Source of the DNA: Fonsecaea monophora
Taxonomy: Eukaryota; Ascomycota; Eurotiomycetes; Chaetothyriales; Herpotrichiellaceae
Assembly (NCBI RefSeq): GCF_001642475.1
Contig: NW_019174028.1
Span: forward strand, 1-64,000
Direction: 5' to 3'
DNA length: 64,000 nucleotides
Made by a program: the position numbers and the translations under genes. This document shows positions 9,845-19,895 of the stretch, in pieces; within the stretch, counting starts at the first letter, position 1; each line of letters opens with the position of its first letter. Below the pieces are notes generated by a model that was not told the origin of the DNA, made no database searches, and saw only the letters and a program-made list of their open reading frames with translations.

Positions 9845-11659
9845 ATGCTCGCAGCGGTCGGGCAGCCAGTGCCCAACACTGCCCATGCCGTCAGTGTCTC
9901 TCTGCCGTCATGGGCGGCCACGGTGGGTTACGAAGAAGGACAGGACTGGGTGGTGTCGAAAATGGAGACGGGCTATCCCAGGTTCTTCATTCATCTGACC
10001 ATCCAAGAGCTCCAACGAGAGATCTTAAAGCTTTATGGCAGACCTGGGGAAAGTGTCATGCTCTTCCCGTCTCTCGCCACCGCGAAAAGATGCCAGAAGT
10101 TCTTCTACGACAAGGTCGAGGGCCTCGATACGGGTTTCGTTCGAATCTTACAATTGGCACCGGTCGTTGACAAACACAGAAGCCACGAGACCGTCTTCTC
10201 TGGACTCGCATGTGTTTTCTTTCCCAGTGACTACTTTAGCGTGGCGAAGCAGGTGTGGCAACATTCTGGAGACGGGATATCAAGCCGCCGTGGGGAGTTC
10301 TGTCTGAAAGCGTTAAAGGAAGGTCTACTTCAACCCGAGACGGCACAAACAAAGTCGAGAACAGACGACATACTGTTTACCAAAGGCCCTCGGCGATACC
10401 AACGACCCGCATCTCGAAATGGAGTGACGAATGACAGCACCAGCCCTATCGAGCCAGTCGTGAATGGGGCCGCATACGACAGCGAAGACAAGGACTTTCC
10501 TCAATTCGTAGAGGAGCGATTCGGTCGCAATCTCAGCGTCAAACTCTCCCAGAAAGCTAAACTAGCGATTCGTCGCAGGATCAGTGGGTGTCTGATAGAC
10601 GACGGAGAGCTGGATCAAGCGTTGGCCGGATCCTCTAACGACTGTAACAGCAGACAAATTGGGCTCTCACAAGACGACGTCTACCTCTACCCTTGTGGGA
10701 TGTCATCGATATTCAACACGCACCGAATTCTTCTGGCCCATGCAGAGGCAAAGGGGCAGCCACCCAAGAAAAGTATTTGCTTTGGCTTCCCTTACATTGA
10801 CACCCTCAAAATTCTAGAGAAGTGGGGACCGGGGTGCCTCTTCTATGGACTTGGAAGTTCAGCCTGTCTGGACGACCTGGAGCGGCGTCTCAAATCCGGT
10901 GAGCGGTTCCTGGCCCTGTTCACCGAATTCCCGAGCAATCCGCTCCTCAACTCGCCCGATCTCCAACGCATCCGCGCGTTGGCGGACACGTATGACTTCG
11001 CAGTGGTGGTCGACGAGACCGTCGGCAATTTCACCAACATTGATGTCCTCAGCCGAGCAGACGTCGTGGTTAGCAGCCTGACCAAGCTGTTCAGCGGTGA
11101 CAGTAATGTCATGGGCGGCAGTGCCGTGCTGAACCCGCAGAGCAAATTGTATGCTGAACTCAAACAAACCATGTCCCGCGAGTACGAGGACAATTATTGG
11201 GCCGAAGACGCCGTCTTCATGGAACGCAACTCGCGCGACTTCATCTCCAGAAGCGAGCGCATGAACGCGAATGCCGAGGCGATTACGACAATCCTGCAGA
11301 ACAGCCCCTTGGTCAAGCAGGTCTACTATCCGAAATGCAGCCCCAGCCGGCCCAACTACGAGGCCTGTCGTACGCCGAATGGTGGCTACGGCGGCTTGCT
11401 CTCTGTGACCTTCAAACACCCCAAGCAAGCGGTCGCATTCTTTGACGCTCTCGAAGTTCAGAAGGGTCCGAGCTTGGGCACGAATTTCACCCTCGCATGT
11501 CCCTATACGATCCTGGCGCACTATACAGAACTGGACTGGACAGCACAGTGGGGAGTGGAGGCGGATCTTGTTCGGTTGAGTGTCGGGTTGGAATCGCCCG
11601 CAGAACTCGAGGGCAAGGTAGAACGGGCACTGAAAGCCGCAGAGGATGTGAAGGTATAG
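9845..11659 (+). CDS. Cystathionine gamma-synthase
   Basis: Intronless, 604 residues. It is a PLP-dependent Cys/Met-metabolism enzyme that condenses an activated homoserine (O-acetylhomoserine in fungi) with cysteine to cystathionine, a step of transsulfuration toward methionine. The N-terminal ~220 residues are the fungal-specific extension (VSLPSWAATVGYEEG). The catalytic module follows, with FPYIDTLKILEKWGPGC, the cofactor aspartate region VVVDETVGNF, and the PLP-binding lysine in SSLTKLFSG at residue K414. The C-terminus has the usual LVRLSVGLESPAELEGKVERAL. The length fits fungal orthologues (yeast Str2, Neurospora met-7). The start is the first ATG that gives the conserved extension. 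Cytosolic; there is no targeting peptide. Confidence 0.95.
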   Translation: MLAAVGQPVPNTAHAVSVSLPSWAATVGYEEGQDWVVSKMETGYPRFFIHLTIQELQREILKLYGRPGESVMLFPSLATAKRCQKFFYDKVEGLDTGFVRILQLAPVVDKHRSHETVFSGLACVFFPSDYFSVAKQVWQHSGDGISSRRGEFCLKALKEGLLQPETAQTKSRTDDILFTKGPRRYQRPASRNGVTNDSTSPIEPVVNGAAYDSEDKDFPQFVEERFGRNLSVKLSQKAKLAIRRRISGCLIDDGELDQALAGSSNDCNSRQIGLSQDDVYLYPCGMSSIFNTHRILLAHAEAKGQPPKKSICFGFPYIDTLKILEKWGPGCLFYGLGSSACLDDLERRLKSGERFLALFTEFPSNPLLNSPDLQRIRALADTYDFAVVVDETVGNFTNIDVLSRADVVVSSLTKLFSGDSNVMGGSAVLNPQSKLYAELKQTMSREYEDNYWAEDAVFMERNSRDFISRSERMNANAEAITTILQNSPLVKQVYYPKCSPSRPNYEACRTPNGGYGGLLSVTFKHPKQAVAFFDALEVQKGPSLGTNFTLACPYTILAHYTELDWTAQWGVEADLVRLSVGLESPAELEGKVERALKAAEDVKV

Positions 11660-12403
11660 ATAGGAGGACGTTTCCCCCTTTTGCGAGCAAGGGGTGTATT
11701 TAGGTCAAGGAGAATATCGGGCCATGGCTGTTCAACTCAGCCATCTGGCTCTTTTGGGGGGGGACCAAGACGAACGAGTCCCAGGTAGATATAATGTGGC
11801 CAGTCCAAGTGAAAGCGTTTATGCGAGTCTCCTAGGAGTTACACAAACTACTACGCGTGCTTCCCTGGGGTGATACCCAAGAGACTGGCTGACTAGCTGC
11901 CCAAACGCAAGGCTGAGCTGCGCTGCATGCGCCCCACACTCCAGATTCCAATCGAGGCGCCGCCCCGCGGACAGATCAACGTCATACGATTTCACGGCTT
12001 TGGGTCAGGCGATTTCCCCACCATTCATCACCTTTACATTTGTTTTTGTTTTGCCTCTCGACACAAGTCTTTTGCAATCCATTTAATCTTCCCAGCAGCT
12101 TCATTTCCTTGCAGGCAAGTTCGAAGTGACGACGACTTTTGTAATCTTTGGTACCCTTTTCTCTCCCAAAAACGACCCAGCTTGGACTACCTTGACTGGG
12201 TTGGTTCATCGGTTTTCTTTTCTGTCCGTGTTACGTGCATGCGCCTTGGATCTACTCCTTCGAGCGGAATCCTCTGTGCAGGCACCGCGATCCTCCTAAT
12301 TCTAGCAGTCCTGGTCCAGATCCTGGGCCTTTCTAGCATCTCTCTCCAGCGAATCCCGTTCCTCTTCCTCTCCCTCTCAACTCGTCCTCCTCTAGCGGCC
12401 AAG
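11660..12403. other. Intergenic and 5' leader with an in-frame hydrophobic extension
   Basis: Same-strand spacer. The frame of the downstream methyltransferase is open back to 11927. It includes an ATG at 12239 followed by a strongly hydrophobic stretch (AILLILAVLVQIL), which may be leader or an alternative N-terminus. Confidence 0.5.
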
Positions 12404-13114
12404 ATGGCGTGGCGCTGCTCCGGGCGCACCAACGCCGAGCTCATCCAGAACCTTTTCAACGCGGGCATCATCACGGCGCCGCGGGTGCGCGACGCCATGA
12501 AGTCGGTCGACCGCGCACACTACTGCCCGTCGTCCCCGCAGGCCGCGTACGAGGACTCGCCGCAGCCGATCGGGTACTCGGCGACTATCTCGGCGCCGCA
12601 CATGCACGCCGCGGCCTGCGAATCGCTCCTACCCTTCATGCCGGAGAATCGGGGCGCCAAAGTGCTGGACATCGGCTCCGGGAGCGGGTACCTGACGCAC
12701 GTGCTGGCGAATCTCGTCTGCGGGGCCGACGGCAAGGGGGACGGCAAGGTAGTGGGCATCGACCACATCAAGGGCCTGGTGGACATGTCGCGGGAGAACA
12801 TGCAGCGGAGCCAGGAGGGCCGCGCCCTACTCGAGTCCGGCCGCGTCGAGCTCGTCACGGGCGACGGCCGCAAGGGACACCCCGAGGGCGGGCCCTACGA
12901 CGCCATCCACGTCGGCGCCGCCGCGAGCGAACTGCACCAATCCCTGATCGACCAGCTGAACACGCCCGGGCGGATGTTCATCCCCGTCGAGGACGTCGAC
13001 GGCTGGGGCTCCCAGTGGATCTGGGTCGTCGACAAGGACAAGGACGGCAACGTCACAAAGAAAAAGGACATGGGCGTCCGATACGTGCCCCTGACGGATG
13101 CGCCGACCGCTTGA
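12404..13114 (+). CDS. Protein-L-isoaspartate O-methyltransferase
   Basis: 236 residues, no intron. It methylates isoaspartyl residues in damaged proteins using S-adenosylmethionine, starting their repair. The N-terminus (NAELIQNLFNAGII, then DRAHYCP, then IGYSATISAPHMHA) is the PCMT substrate region, with the conserved SAPHMHA near residue 66. Motif I of the Rossmann methyltransferase fold is VLDIGSGSGYLT at about residues 87-98, followed by VVGIDHIKGLV. The ending GVRYVPLTD is typical of the family. The ATG at 12404 gives the family length and was preferred; an in-frame ATG at 12239 would add 55 residues with a hydrophobic segment. Convergent with the dipeptidase gene that follows. Confidence 0.93.
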   Translation: MAWRCSGRTNAELIQNLFNAGIITAPRVRDAMKSVDRAHYCPSSPQAAYEDSPQPIGYSATISAPHMHAAACESLLPFMPENRGAKVLDIGSGSGYLTHVLANLVCGADGKGDGKVVGIDHIKGLVDMSRENMQRSQEGRALLESGRVELVTGDGRKGHPEGGPYDAIHVGAAASELHQSLIDQLNTPGRMFIPVEDVDGWGSQWIWVVDKDKDGNVTKKKDMGVRYVPLTDAPTA

Positions 13115-13632
13115 CAACCACAGAACCTGCTCGACTGGTGGCATAACCTGTGGCGGCGGAGGTAGGTTCGTCTCCAGACCTACGTATTCTATCACGACGA
13201 AAATGAGGCCATTGCAGACGGACGATGTTTTTGCTACGCACGCGAACTGCAGCCTGGGACCGTGAGGGCCTTTTGTACATCGAAGCGAAAAAAAAACACG
13301 AGTGAGGTTGGCGTTGACTCGGTACACATAGCGGGATGTCCAAGGTGGGACGATGGGGATGATGGTAGGGTGGCTTAATGCTTCTGAGCACGATTCAATC
13401 CTGTGCCACAATCTGATCAATCAGGACTGGCGCGGGTTTTTAGCGATAGGAAATTGACAGGTCAAATCCGTCAGCTTTCTCCATGTCTGTTCACCACCTA
13501 TAAACCTAGATAGGTATTCTCGGCCTTTCAAAGTACATAGGCTTGATGACGACCTGGAAGTATGAACCGAGCACACCCCTGTATTTCCGCCTCCGCACCC
13601 TCAGATGTCTCGTCCATCTCAACGAACCCGCA
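13115..13632. other. Convergent 3' spacer
   Basis: Lies between the stops of the methyltransferase (+) and the M20 dipeptidase (-); presumably both 3' UTRs. No gene seen; open frames here on the minus strand are antisense continuations. Confidence 0.6.
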
Positions 13633-15230
13633 TTACTTGGCCTCTACCATGGGCTCCTCCGCCACATAGTGCAGATACGCCCCAAGAAGCTTCGTCCCCT
13701 CGATGTAGTTCCTCCGATCCAGCTTCTCGTTGATACTGTGCGCCGCGTCCGTGGAACTGCCCATCGGCAACAGCAGGACGTTCTTCCCCGTGGCCTGCTC
13801 GAACGTGATGGTCACGGGAATCGACCCGCCTTCCCTCGTCATGTCGGGCTCCACGCCAAAGACTTCTTTGACGGCCTTGGCGGCAGCGGTGAAGTTCCAG
13901 TGCTTGGGAGAGGCGACCCACCATTTCCCGTCGTGTTGACAGTACACATCCAGAGTGTTTTTCGAGTTGAGTTTGGCGAATTCGTCGCGGATGTACTTGA
14001 AGACGAGTTCGTTGACCTTGGAGGACTCCATGTCTGGCACCGTGCGGATGGAGAACTTGCCAATGACCTTTGCTGGGATCACCGTCTTCGCCCCGGGAGC
14101 CGAGAAGGCACCTTCGACGCCATGGATCGAGAGTGAAGGGTACCGCCAGCGGGCCATCAGGGTGTTTTCCTTATCGGAGAAGATTGCCGTTTCGGAACCT
14201 AGAGATTCGTACAGGTTGTCCATGGTGTAGGCGATGGGTCCGTAGAGAGCTTTCTCTTCCTCGGTGAGCGGGGCGACCATCTCGTTGATGCCAGGAATGA
14301 GGATCTTTCCGCGGTTATCGACAAGTTTGCTGAGAATGAGCGTCAAATCAGTCATTGGCTCCTGAGCAGTACCTCCGAACACTCCTGAGTGGAGGTCCTG
14401 TCCTGGACCGGAGATGGAGATGGAATAGTAGTTGCATCCTCGCAACCCGTAGGTGAGACAAGGCTTCTCCGTTCCGAGCCAGTAGTTGTCAGAGATGCAC
14501 ACGGCATCGGCATCTTTGAAGAACTTCTTGGCCTCGGCGTTGATGAAGTCGTCCAGACCTTCGGAGCCGTACTCTTCCATACCCTCGAAACAGCACAGCA
14601 GATTGACGGGGAAGTCGACGCCGGCCTTCTGGTGGGCTTCGATAGCGTTCAACCAGCCCAACACCGGTCCCTTATCGTCAGTGCTGCCCCGCCCGTACAT
14701 GCGTCCCTTGTCGTCGATGGTCAACTCGAAGGGCTTTGTAGCCCATCCGTCTTCGATAAGGGCGGGTTGTACATCATAGTGTCCGTAGACCAAGATGGTC
14801 CGCTTGTTCTTGTCATTCCCATAGCGGGCAATGATGACTGGAGGAAGGTCGAGATGTTCCTTGCCGGGTTGTTTTCCGAGCGGGCGTTGTTGAACCTCTG
14901 CACCTAGGGACTCCAGTTCGGAGGCCAGGAATTGACCCATCTATTGCTCTTTCAGCCACATTCTAGCAGTGCTGCTTCTTGTGATCACCTACTCGGACGA
15001 CATCCTTTCTTCTCTCTTCGTCTGCCGACACGGAAGGGATTGCCACGGCTTTTCGCAGTCCTGTTGAAAGTGATGGTCAGTGCCCCGCGGTCGTCACTGA
15101 GGTTACAAAGGGTCCCTACGGTCGATGAAGGAATCGGCGAGCTCATCCACCCTGGAACTTGTTAGCACGTTGTCAAATGTCTACGTCTTGTGCCCTACTT
15201 CTTGAAATAAGGCTCTAGCTGTGGTGCCAT
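13633..15230 (-). CDS. Cys-Gly metallodipeptidase (M20, Dug1/CNDP2 type)
   Basis: Four exons on the minus strand: 15230-15199, 15151-15120, 15060-14993 and 14940-13633. The three introns (47, 59 and 52 bp) all have GTAGG donors and CAG or TAG acceptors, and phases add up to 479 residues, close to yeast Dug1. The start MAPQLEPYFKK and the spliced AIPSVSADEERR are typical of the family. M20 zinc-site motifs are present: GHYDVQP (His and Asp), the DDKGP metal-bridging Asp, and MEEYGSEG (catalytic Glu pair), followed by the dimerisation domain and a late GGSIPVTITFE. It hydrolyses Cys-Gly and other dipeptides in glutathione turnover, in the cytosol. The first three exons are tiny and easily missed by automatic gene calling. 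Confidence 0.95.
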
Positions 15231-15611
15231 CTTGTCGTCAGAGATGTGGCCGTAGTAATCTCGAGTGTGGGATGGAAGTCTCAATGCACGTTTGAGCGGG
15301 TAGCGAGGTCGAGCGGTGGTGCCCAGCAAAGATGCAGTCTTGAAAAATCTCTGGAGATGTGTCGAAGAGGGACGACCTGCGCAAATCGTGGGGAGCATGT
15401 GTTGACAGGCTGAAGGTCTTTTTGCCTGCGCGGGATACAGTCACGTAGTTTAGAGTGTGATTGATAGGTTTTGGAGATCTCCGCATGGCAAAACTGGCTG
15501 AAAACTGTACAAGACTGGGACCCCTTAACAGTCGTACTATTAATTGACAGGTAGAGAAAGCAAAAACCTCTGCATGCAGGTCCTGCTATTCCTTCATATC
15601 TATACATTGCT
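15231..15611. other. Spacer between two minus-strand genes
   Basis: Promoter side of the dipeptidase and 3' side of the mitochondrial ribosomal protein gene. Nothing else recognised. Confidence 0.6.
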
Positions 15612-16247
15612 TTAGGCATCTCTATACCAGCGTTCCTTTCTGATCTGTCGATCCTCGCGTGCCTCTCTTCTTTTCTTGCCCCAGTTCGACTTGACAATAT
15701 CCGTCACCATTTTCTGCTCTTTGCCCTTTTCTGGAGCTAACCCTTCGACGACCAGGTGTGTGAAGACCGGTGAACAATCAAACTTTTTAGATAGCCGACT
15801 GACGCTCCATTGCGTGGGATCTGTCCGCCTCAATTCCCTCATCTCTTCCAAGTCCTTCTCCGCTAGGTGGTATCGTTTCTCCGTTTGCCCCGGGATGGCT
15901 GGCAACTGCTGAGCCGATTGTAAATGTATTTGCTGGATTTCAGGATCTGGAAGTACTTTTCTGCGGTCATTCTTGGGCAGGAAGATGTTGGGCGTGTGGT
16001 AGACATTTGGCATGCTTGGAGGAGGGTTGTAGATGATGTGGTCGTGCAGCTCTGTCTTGGAGGGTAGGAAGTCCGGATCTGGCTTGATATTGAGCCTGGA
16101 CCTTGTTCGTCGGTAGGAAGATTGATGTCGGCGGAAAGAGGGTCGGAGGATCTGGGCGCAGAGCTTGTAGAATCGCGAAGATGCGTTCGATGGCATTGGA
16201 GAAAGGGTCATGGACTGCATATTGACCATGGGAGTTGCTCTGTGCAT
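15612..16247 (-). CDS. Mitochondrial large-subunit ribosomal protein L20 (mL58)
   Basis: 211 residues, single exon. The N-terminus is rich in Arg, Ser and hydroxylated residues and lacks acidic residues (SSRFYKLCAQILRPSFRRHQ), as expected of a mitochondrial presequence. The body carries the fungal MRP-L20 signature: an extended Pro-rich strand (DHIIYNPPPSMPNVYHTP; FLPKNDRRK), then YHLAEKDLEEMRELRRTDP, then WSVSRLSKKFDCSPVFT, then a basic C-terminal tail (KSNWGKKRREAREDRQIRKE). It is a fungal mitoribosome component of the large subunit. Several in-frame ATGs occur in the first 18 codons; the first one was taken, and the true initiator may be a later one. Confidence 0.85.
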   Translation of the reverse strand: MHRATPMVNMQSMTLSPMPSNASSRFYKLCAQILRPSFRRHQSSYRRTRSRLNIKPDPDFLPSKTELHDHIIYNPPPSMPNVYHTPNIFLPKNDRRKVLPDPEIQQIHLQSAQQLPAIPGQTEKRYHLAEKDLEEMRELRRTDPTQWSVSRLSKKFDCSPVFTHLVVEGLAPEKGKEQKMVTDIVKSNWGKKRREAREDRQIRKERWYRDA

Positions 16248-17478
16248 TTGCGAACGCCTGAACAGTTAAGACACTCGCAGCCGTCTAGCTGATGTCCCCA
16301 AAGCCTGGTCTCGATGGTTCTGGTGAGAATTTTGGTTGACAAGTCGGGACTACCGTCGCTCAAGCACACCCTAAACAGCGCAATTGTTCTTCGGGCACTG
16401 TAGGGATATTGCGCTGCACGTCCCCAGACCTCGAAAGCCTCCTGGCTAGTCGAGATGACGGCACAATTGATTGTGCTGTGCGTCGGGACGAAACAAGGCG
16501 TCAAAGATCAGCAGCTCGCGCGCAGTCAAAAGTCGAGCCAGTGCAGCCACCAATGGAGGCTTGGCAGACTCGTATTAGCTCATCGGGTTGTTCCACTTGT
16601 CACAAGACACTGGCACTACTGGGCAGTGCTGGTGATGCGAGTCTTGCGTCCCCTGGCTGGTGCCGGTGTCCCTGAAACTACAGCTGCTGCCAAAAGCGGG
16701 AGCCTAAATGTCTGAGGGGGCCTGTCTGGTGGGGACTTTGGTGGCTCCCACAGGGATTTATTGGGCTTTTCTGGGTTGCTCTAGGCGAAGCACGCCGGTG
16801 ATGTTCGAGGCTTGCGAGCCCAATTGGACACAAATCATCATGAGCTTTCCAGATGTGCCAGTGATGTGCCCTCCCCATCCTCCGAGACATGGACCAATTG
16901 TGCTAACCTTTTTATCCAAGGAACACTTGCATCCCTACCCCGGGAGTAGTGCATACCAACTACGTATTACTTGCCGTCTCCTCCCAGGTTTCCTATTCTC
17001 AATAACAAAGCAAATCGACTGCCATCCTCACCCTCATCTCCTCTCCCACCCGCACCACCACCACACATACTTTCGTTGCACAGGGCACCCTTTGTAATAC
17101 TCCGAAACTCTTCCTGCCTGTTGTCCGGAAAACCACCTTCAGTACATCAGGTCGATCTGCATCTCACTCTGTATATCCCCTCTCTCCAGCGCCGGTTACA
17201 CTCCCATCCTTCACTCATAAGTCTCCGTGCCGCAACTGCGAGACCTGGCGCAAGTGGTTTACCACTCCCCGGAATCAGCTCACATTTGAATACTATTTTT
17301 AAGAGTTACTCTTTGGTTCCTTGTTTACAATATGTTGTGCCTCCGGCGCTCTGTCTAAACGCATGTCACATCTGTTGACGGCCTATTCTCTCTATTTTGA
17401 CCTGGCAGCCTGGGACAGTCCCCAATTTGGACCACTAAATATTCGCATCACTTAACCACAACATAACGATCGGTCATC
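16248..17478. other. Divergent promoter region, no gene seen
   Basis: Separates the minus-strand MRPL20 gene from the plus-strand disordered-protein gene. The last ~500 bp before 17479 are rich in C and T on the plus strand, typical of a long fungal promoter and leader. Short open frames are not supported. Confidence 0.55.
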
Positions 17479-18627
17479 ATGTCGTCCAAAGAACCATCCG
17501 TCAACGACAAAGTCAGTGCCAGTACCGAGTCAAGGGATTCGGCCGCTCCTTTGTTGAGAGATTCCTCTGCTCTACCCTCCGGAGCGCAGAATCCTGCGCC
17601 GACAGTCGAGGAAACTGTGACTAAACCGCGGAAGAGGGATTTCTGGAAGTTGGGAAAGAAGCCGGATGAAGACAAACATCATGGAAAGGGGAAAGCTGCC
17701 GTTATTACAAAACCCTCTTCCTCCACTGCCAGCGCCTCCGCTGGATTGAATCCGACGTCGCCCATTAGGTCTGTGGACTCGACCAGTGGTTCGGTATCGC
17801 CGCACAGAGGCTCTGTGGCTCATCCATATGGTATCCCGGGCTCGCCGGGGTACGGAGTGAGCAACTCGTCTCCGAGGCCGCACTCTCCCGCGTCTTCCAT
17901 GATCTTTGAGCGAAATGTCCAGGAGGAAATCGCTCTTCCTGAGACGTCCCCACACTTGCCTTCCCATGTGCTCATGGAAAATCACATTGCGCCCGCTCTG
18001 GACGCATCTGCAGAGGCTATCACCAACGAGAAGCTGGACCCCGACACGGTGGAGATCGTTACGCATGTAACACATCAACCTGCTGCCGTGACGATCTCCG
18101 GTCTTGGAGCCGATCATTCTCTTGCTTCTTCGGTTCAGGACGAGTTTCCTCCGTCTGCGGCGCATCGTCAAGACACGGATACTGGGTCGAATTATGGCTC
18201 CTTGGATTCCACCGACGTGCGGCGCCTGAGTTTCATCTCCTTCGCTGATGTCGTTCACGGCGAGCAGGAGCTGGGAGATCCGCGCCGAGACTCGACTCAT
18301 CTATCGGGACACCCGTCCCTCGCTCCGGCTCGGTCCCCATCCCCTATTCGATCGCCCACGTCCTCGGCGGCATTTGGAACATCTCCACCCACAAGTGTGA
18401 CCGCCTCCGTAAAGGGCCTTGAGACCTCTCCCAACCGAGCCCCGAGGGGTGCTGGGAGCCCGCTCCCAGGACAGAGCTCACCACTGGCCGCTGGAAACGA
18501 AATCAACGTTGAAACAATGCGACAAGCCCTCCGGAGAACCGGCAGCGGAGACATGAGTCATTTCCGCAGTCCACCCGCCAGCGCAGTTGGCAACGATGAT
18601 GGAACATATGAGCGACCCTTCAGATGA
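17479..18627 (+). CDS. Disordered Ser/Pro-rich fungal protein, function unknown
   Basis: 382 residues, no intron. Almost entirely low complexity: Ser-, Pro- and Thr-rich, with many SP pairs, a basic patch near residues 48-65 (TKPRKRDFWKLGKKPDEDKH) and a more conserved-looking core RRLSFISFADVVHGEQE near residues 255-271. A second possible motif is NVETMRQALRRTGSGDMSHF near the C-terminus. No enzyme domain, signal peptide or membrane segment. RRLS and RRTGS are basophilic kinase-site-like, so it may be a phosphorylated regulatory or scaffold protein; that is inference. It is preceded by a long pyrimidine-rich leader, often seen for regulated fungal genes. I do not recognise a named family. Confidence 0.75.
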   Translation: MSSKEPSVNDKVSASTESRDSAAPLLRDSSALPSGAQNPAPTVEETVTKPRKRDFWKLGKKPDEDKHHGKGKAAVITKPSSSTASASAGLNPTSPIRSVDSTSGSVSPHRGSVAHPYGIPGSPGYGVSNSSPRPHSPASSMIFERNVQEEIALPETSPHLPSHVLMENHIAPALDASAEAITNEKLDPDTVEIVTHVTHQPAAVTISGLGADHSLASSVQDEFPPSAAHRQDTDTGSNYGSLDSTDVRRLSFISFADVVHGEQELGDPRRDSTHLSGHPSLAPARSPSPIRSPTSSAAFGTSPPTSVTASVKGLETSPNRAPRGAGSPLPGQSSPLAAGNEINVETMRQALRRTGSGDMSHFRSPPASAVGNDDGTYERPFR

Positions 18628-19466
18628 GTATATGCGACAATGAGATGACGAGCAAGCAAGCATGAGGTGACATGATCTACGCGGGCGCATATCATGGAGG
18701 AAGTTATACATGTCGAGAAGGAGTATGCGGATATCTGCGACAGTTAATATGTCTTTTTCTTGCACGCTGACCTTCTCCAGGGAGGCGTCCTTCATCTCTT
18801 TAGGACACTAGATACCACATTTTGCTGAATGATATGAATTCCTGCCGCTTACAAGAAGGACAAAATTCTCAAGTGTTGGTCCACGCTTCGTTTCCGGATC
18901 TCTGTATTCATTATGCTGTTGTTTGGTGCGCACTGACAGGCCAGAAGATAGCAGTGCCGTTCTGGCCCTATAACATTGAGAGTCGATGGTTCTGATCCAT
19001 GATCTAAGCACGGCAGTGTCGTGCGCTAAACTGTCACTGAGAATTCAGAAGCATGATACGCTGTTTCAACAGAAAATTTCACTGGGATTGGGTCTAGTAT
19101 CTGTGCTAACCTCTCGGACCATCGGTTCTTGTCGATTTGTTGGCCTCTGGAACCCCTGGCGCCACAGTTCACAACTCCGAAACGACAGACAACACGAGAT
19201 TTCCTGCATACTGACAGCGGCCTCAAGCAGCATGACACCTCAAAGATTGGTGCGGACCCGAGTCATATATCACCACGTCCGCCGGTATTGAGGGATGATC
19301 TAAGATCGGGGAGAACCGCATCAGCAGCCCTCAATATCCCCTCCAACCTGGATGCCACATCATCCAGGACTTCCTCTGGAGCTGTGAGAAGAGCTTCGGT
19401 GATCCTGCAACGTACAGTTAGCGGGATCTGGCAGAAAGGCGCTGGTCAAATACAAGCATTCGCCTC
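18628..19466. other. Convergent spacer, no gene seen
   Basis: Between the stop at 18627 and the stop of the small minus-strand gene at 19467. Open frames up to about 113 codons occur but have no splice logic or motifs. Confidence 0.5.
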
Positions 19467-19895
19467 CTAGTCCCACAAGGTTCCAATCTGGGCAAGATCC
19501 CGATCTTGGTCGAAATCCTCGGTGCCCGCTGCTGAGCCGGTATTCTGGGGAAGCATATGTTGATGATCCACCTCTTCTTCGGCCATCAGGGAAGTATCTT
19601 CTGTCACGTAATCGACAGTATCATTATCGAACAGAGGGTCTTTGGGGGAATCATGTGTGACGCATCCAGTGTGGACCGTTGTGCTTGCCCTTGACGATGG
19701 AACAGCCCTTTCGGCAGGTTCTGTGAAGGCGGTGTGTGATAGCTTTGGCCTCTTTACACCTGTTGGACCTTCATCTGGGCATGAGGAGCTTGGTCGACGT
19801 TTCTGGCCCTTCCCAGACGGCTTGTGGAGTGGCAACTCTGGTTCGATGGTGTGGAAGACGCTAACATCTGTTGAGAAGGATGGACTCGGATCCAT
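19467..19895 (-). CDS. Small acidic protein of unknown function
   Basis: A minus-strand frame of 142 residues begins MDPSPSFSTDVSVFH. It contains a basic nuclear-localisation-like stretch (KGQKRRPSSS, then GVKRPKLSH) and ends in an acidic tail (EDFDQDRDLAQIGTLWD). The composition looks coding and the basic patch suggests a nuclear protein, but no domain is recognised. The frame is open upstream of the chosen ATG (to 19940), so an additional 5' exon is possible. Confidence 0.45.
   Translation of the reverse strand: MDPSPSFSTDVSVFHTIEPELPLHKPSGKGQKRRPSSSCPDEGPTGVKRPKLSHTAFTEPAERAVPSSRASTTVHTGCVTHDSPKDPLFDNDTVDYVTEDTSLMAEEEVDHQHMLPQNTGSAAGTEDFDQDRDLAQIGTLWD

Noticed and set aside
10843..11521. 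Long minus-strand frames inside cystathionine gamma-synthase
   Set aside because: Antisense shadows of a highly biased coding sequence with clear family motifs on the plus strand.
12409..13146. 245-codon frame overlapping the methyltransferase
   Set aside because: Arg/Gly/Pro-rich translation typical of a shifted frame over GC-rich codons.
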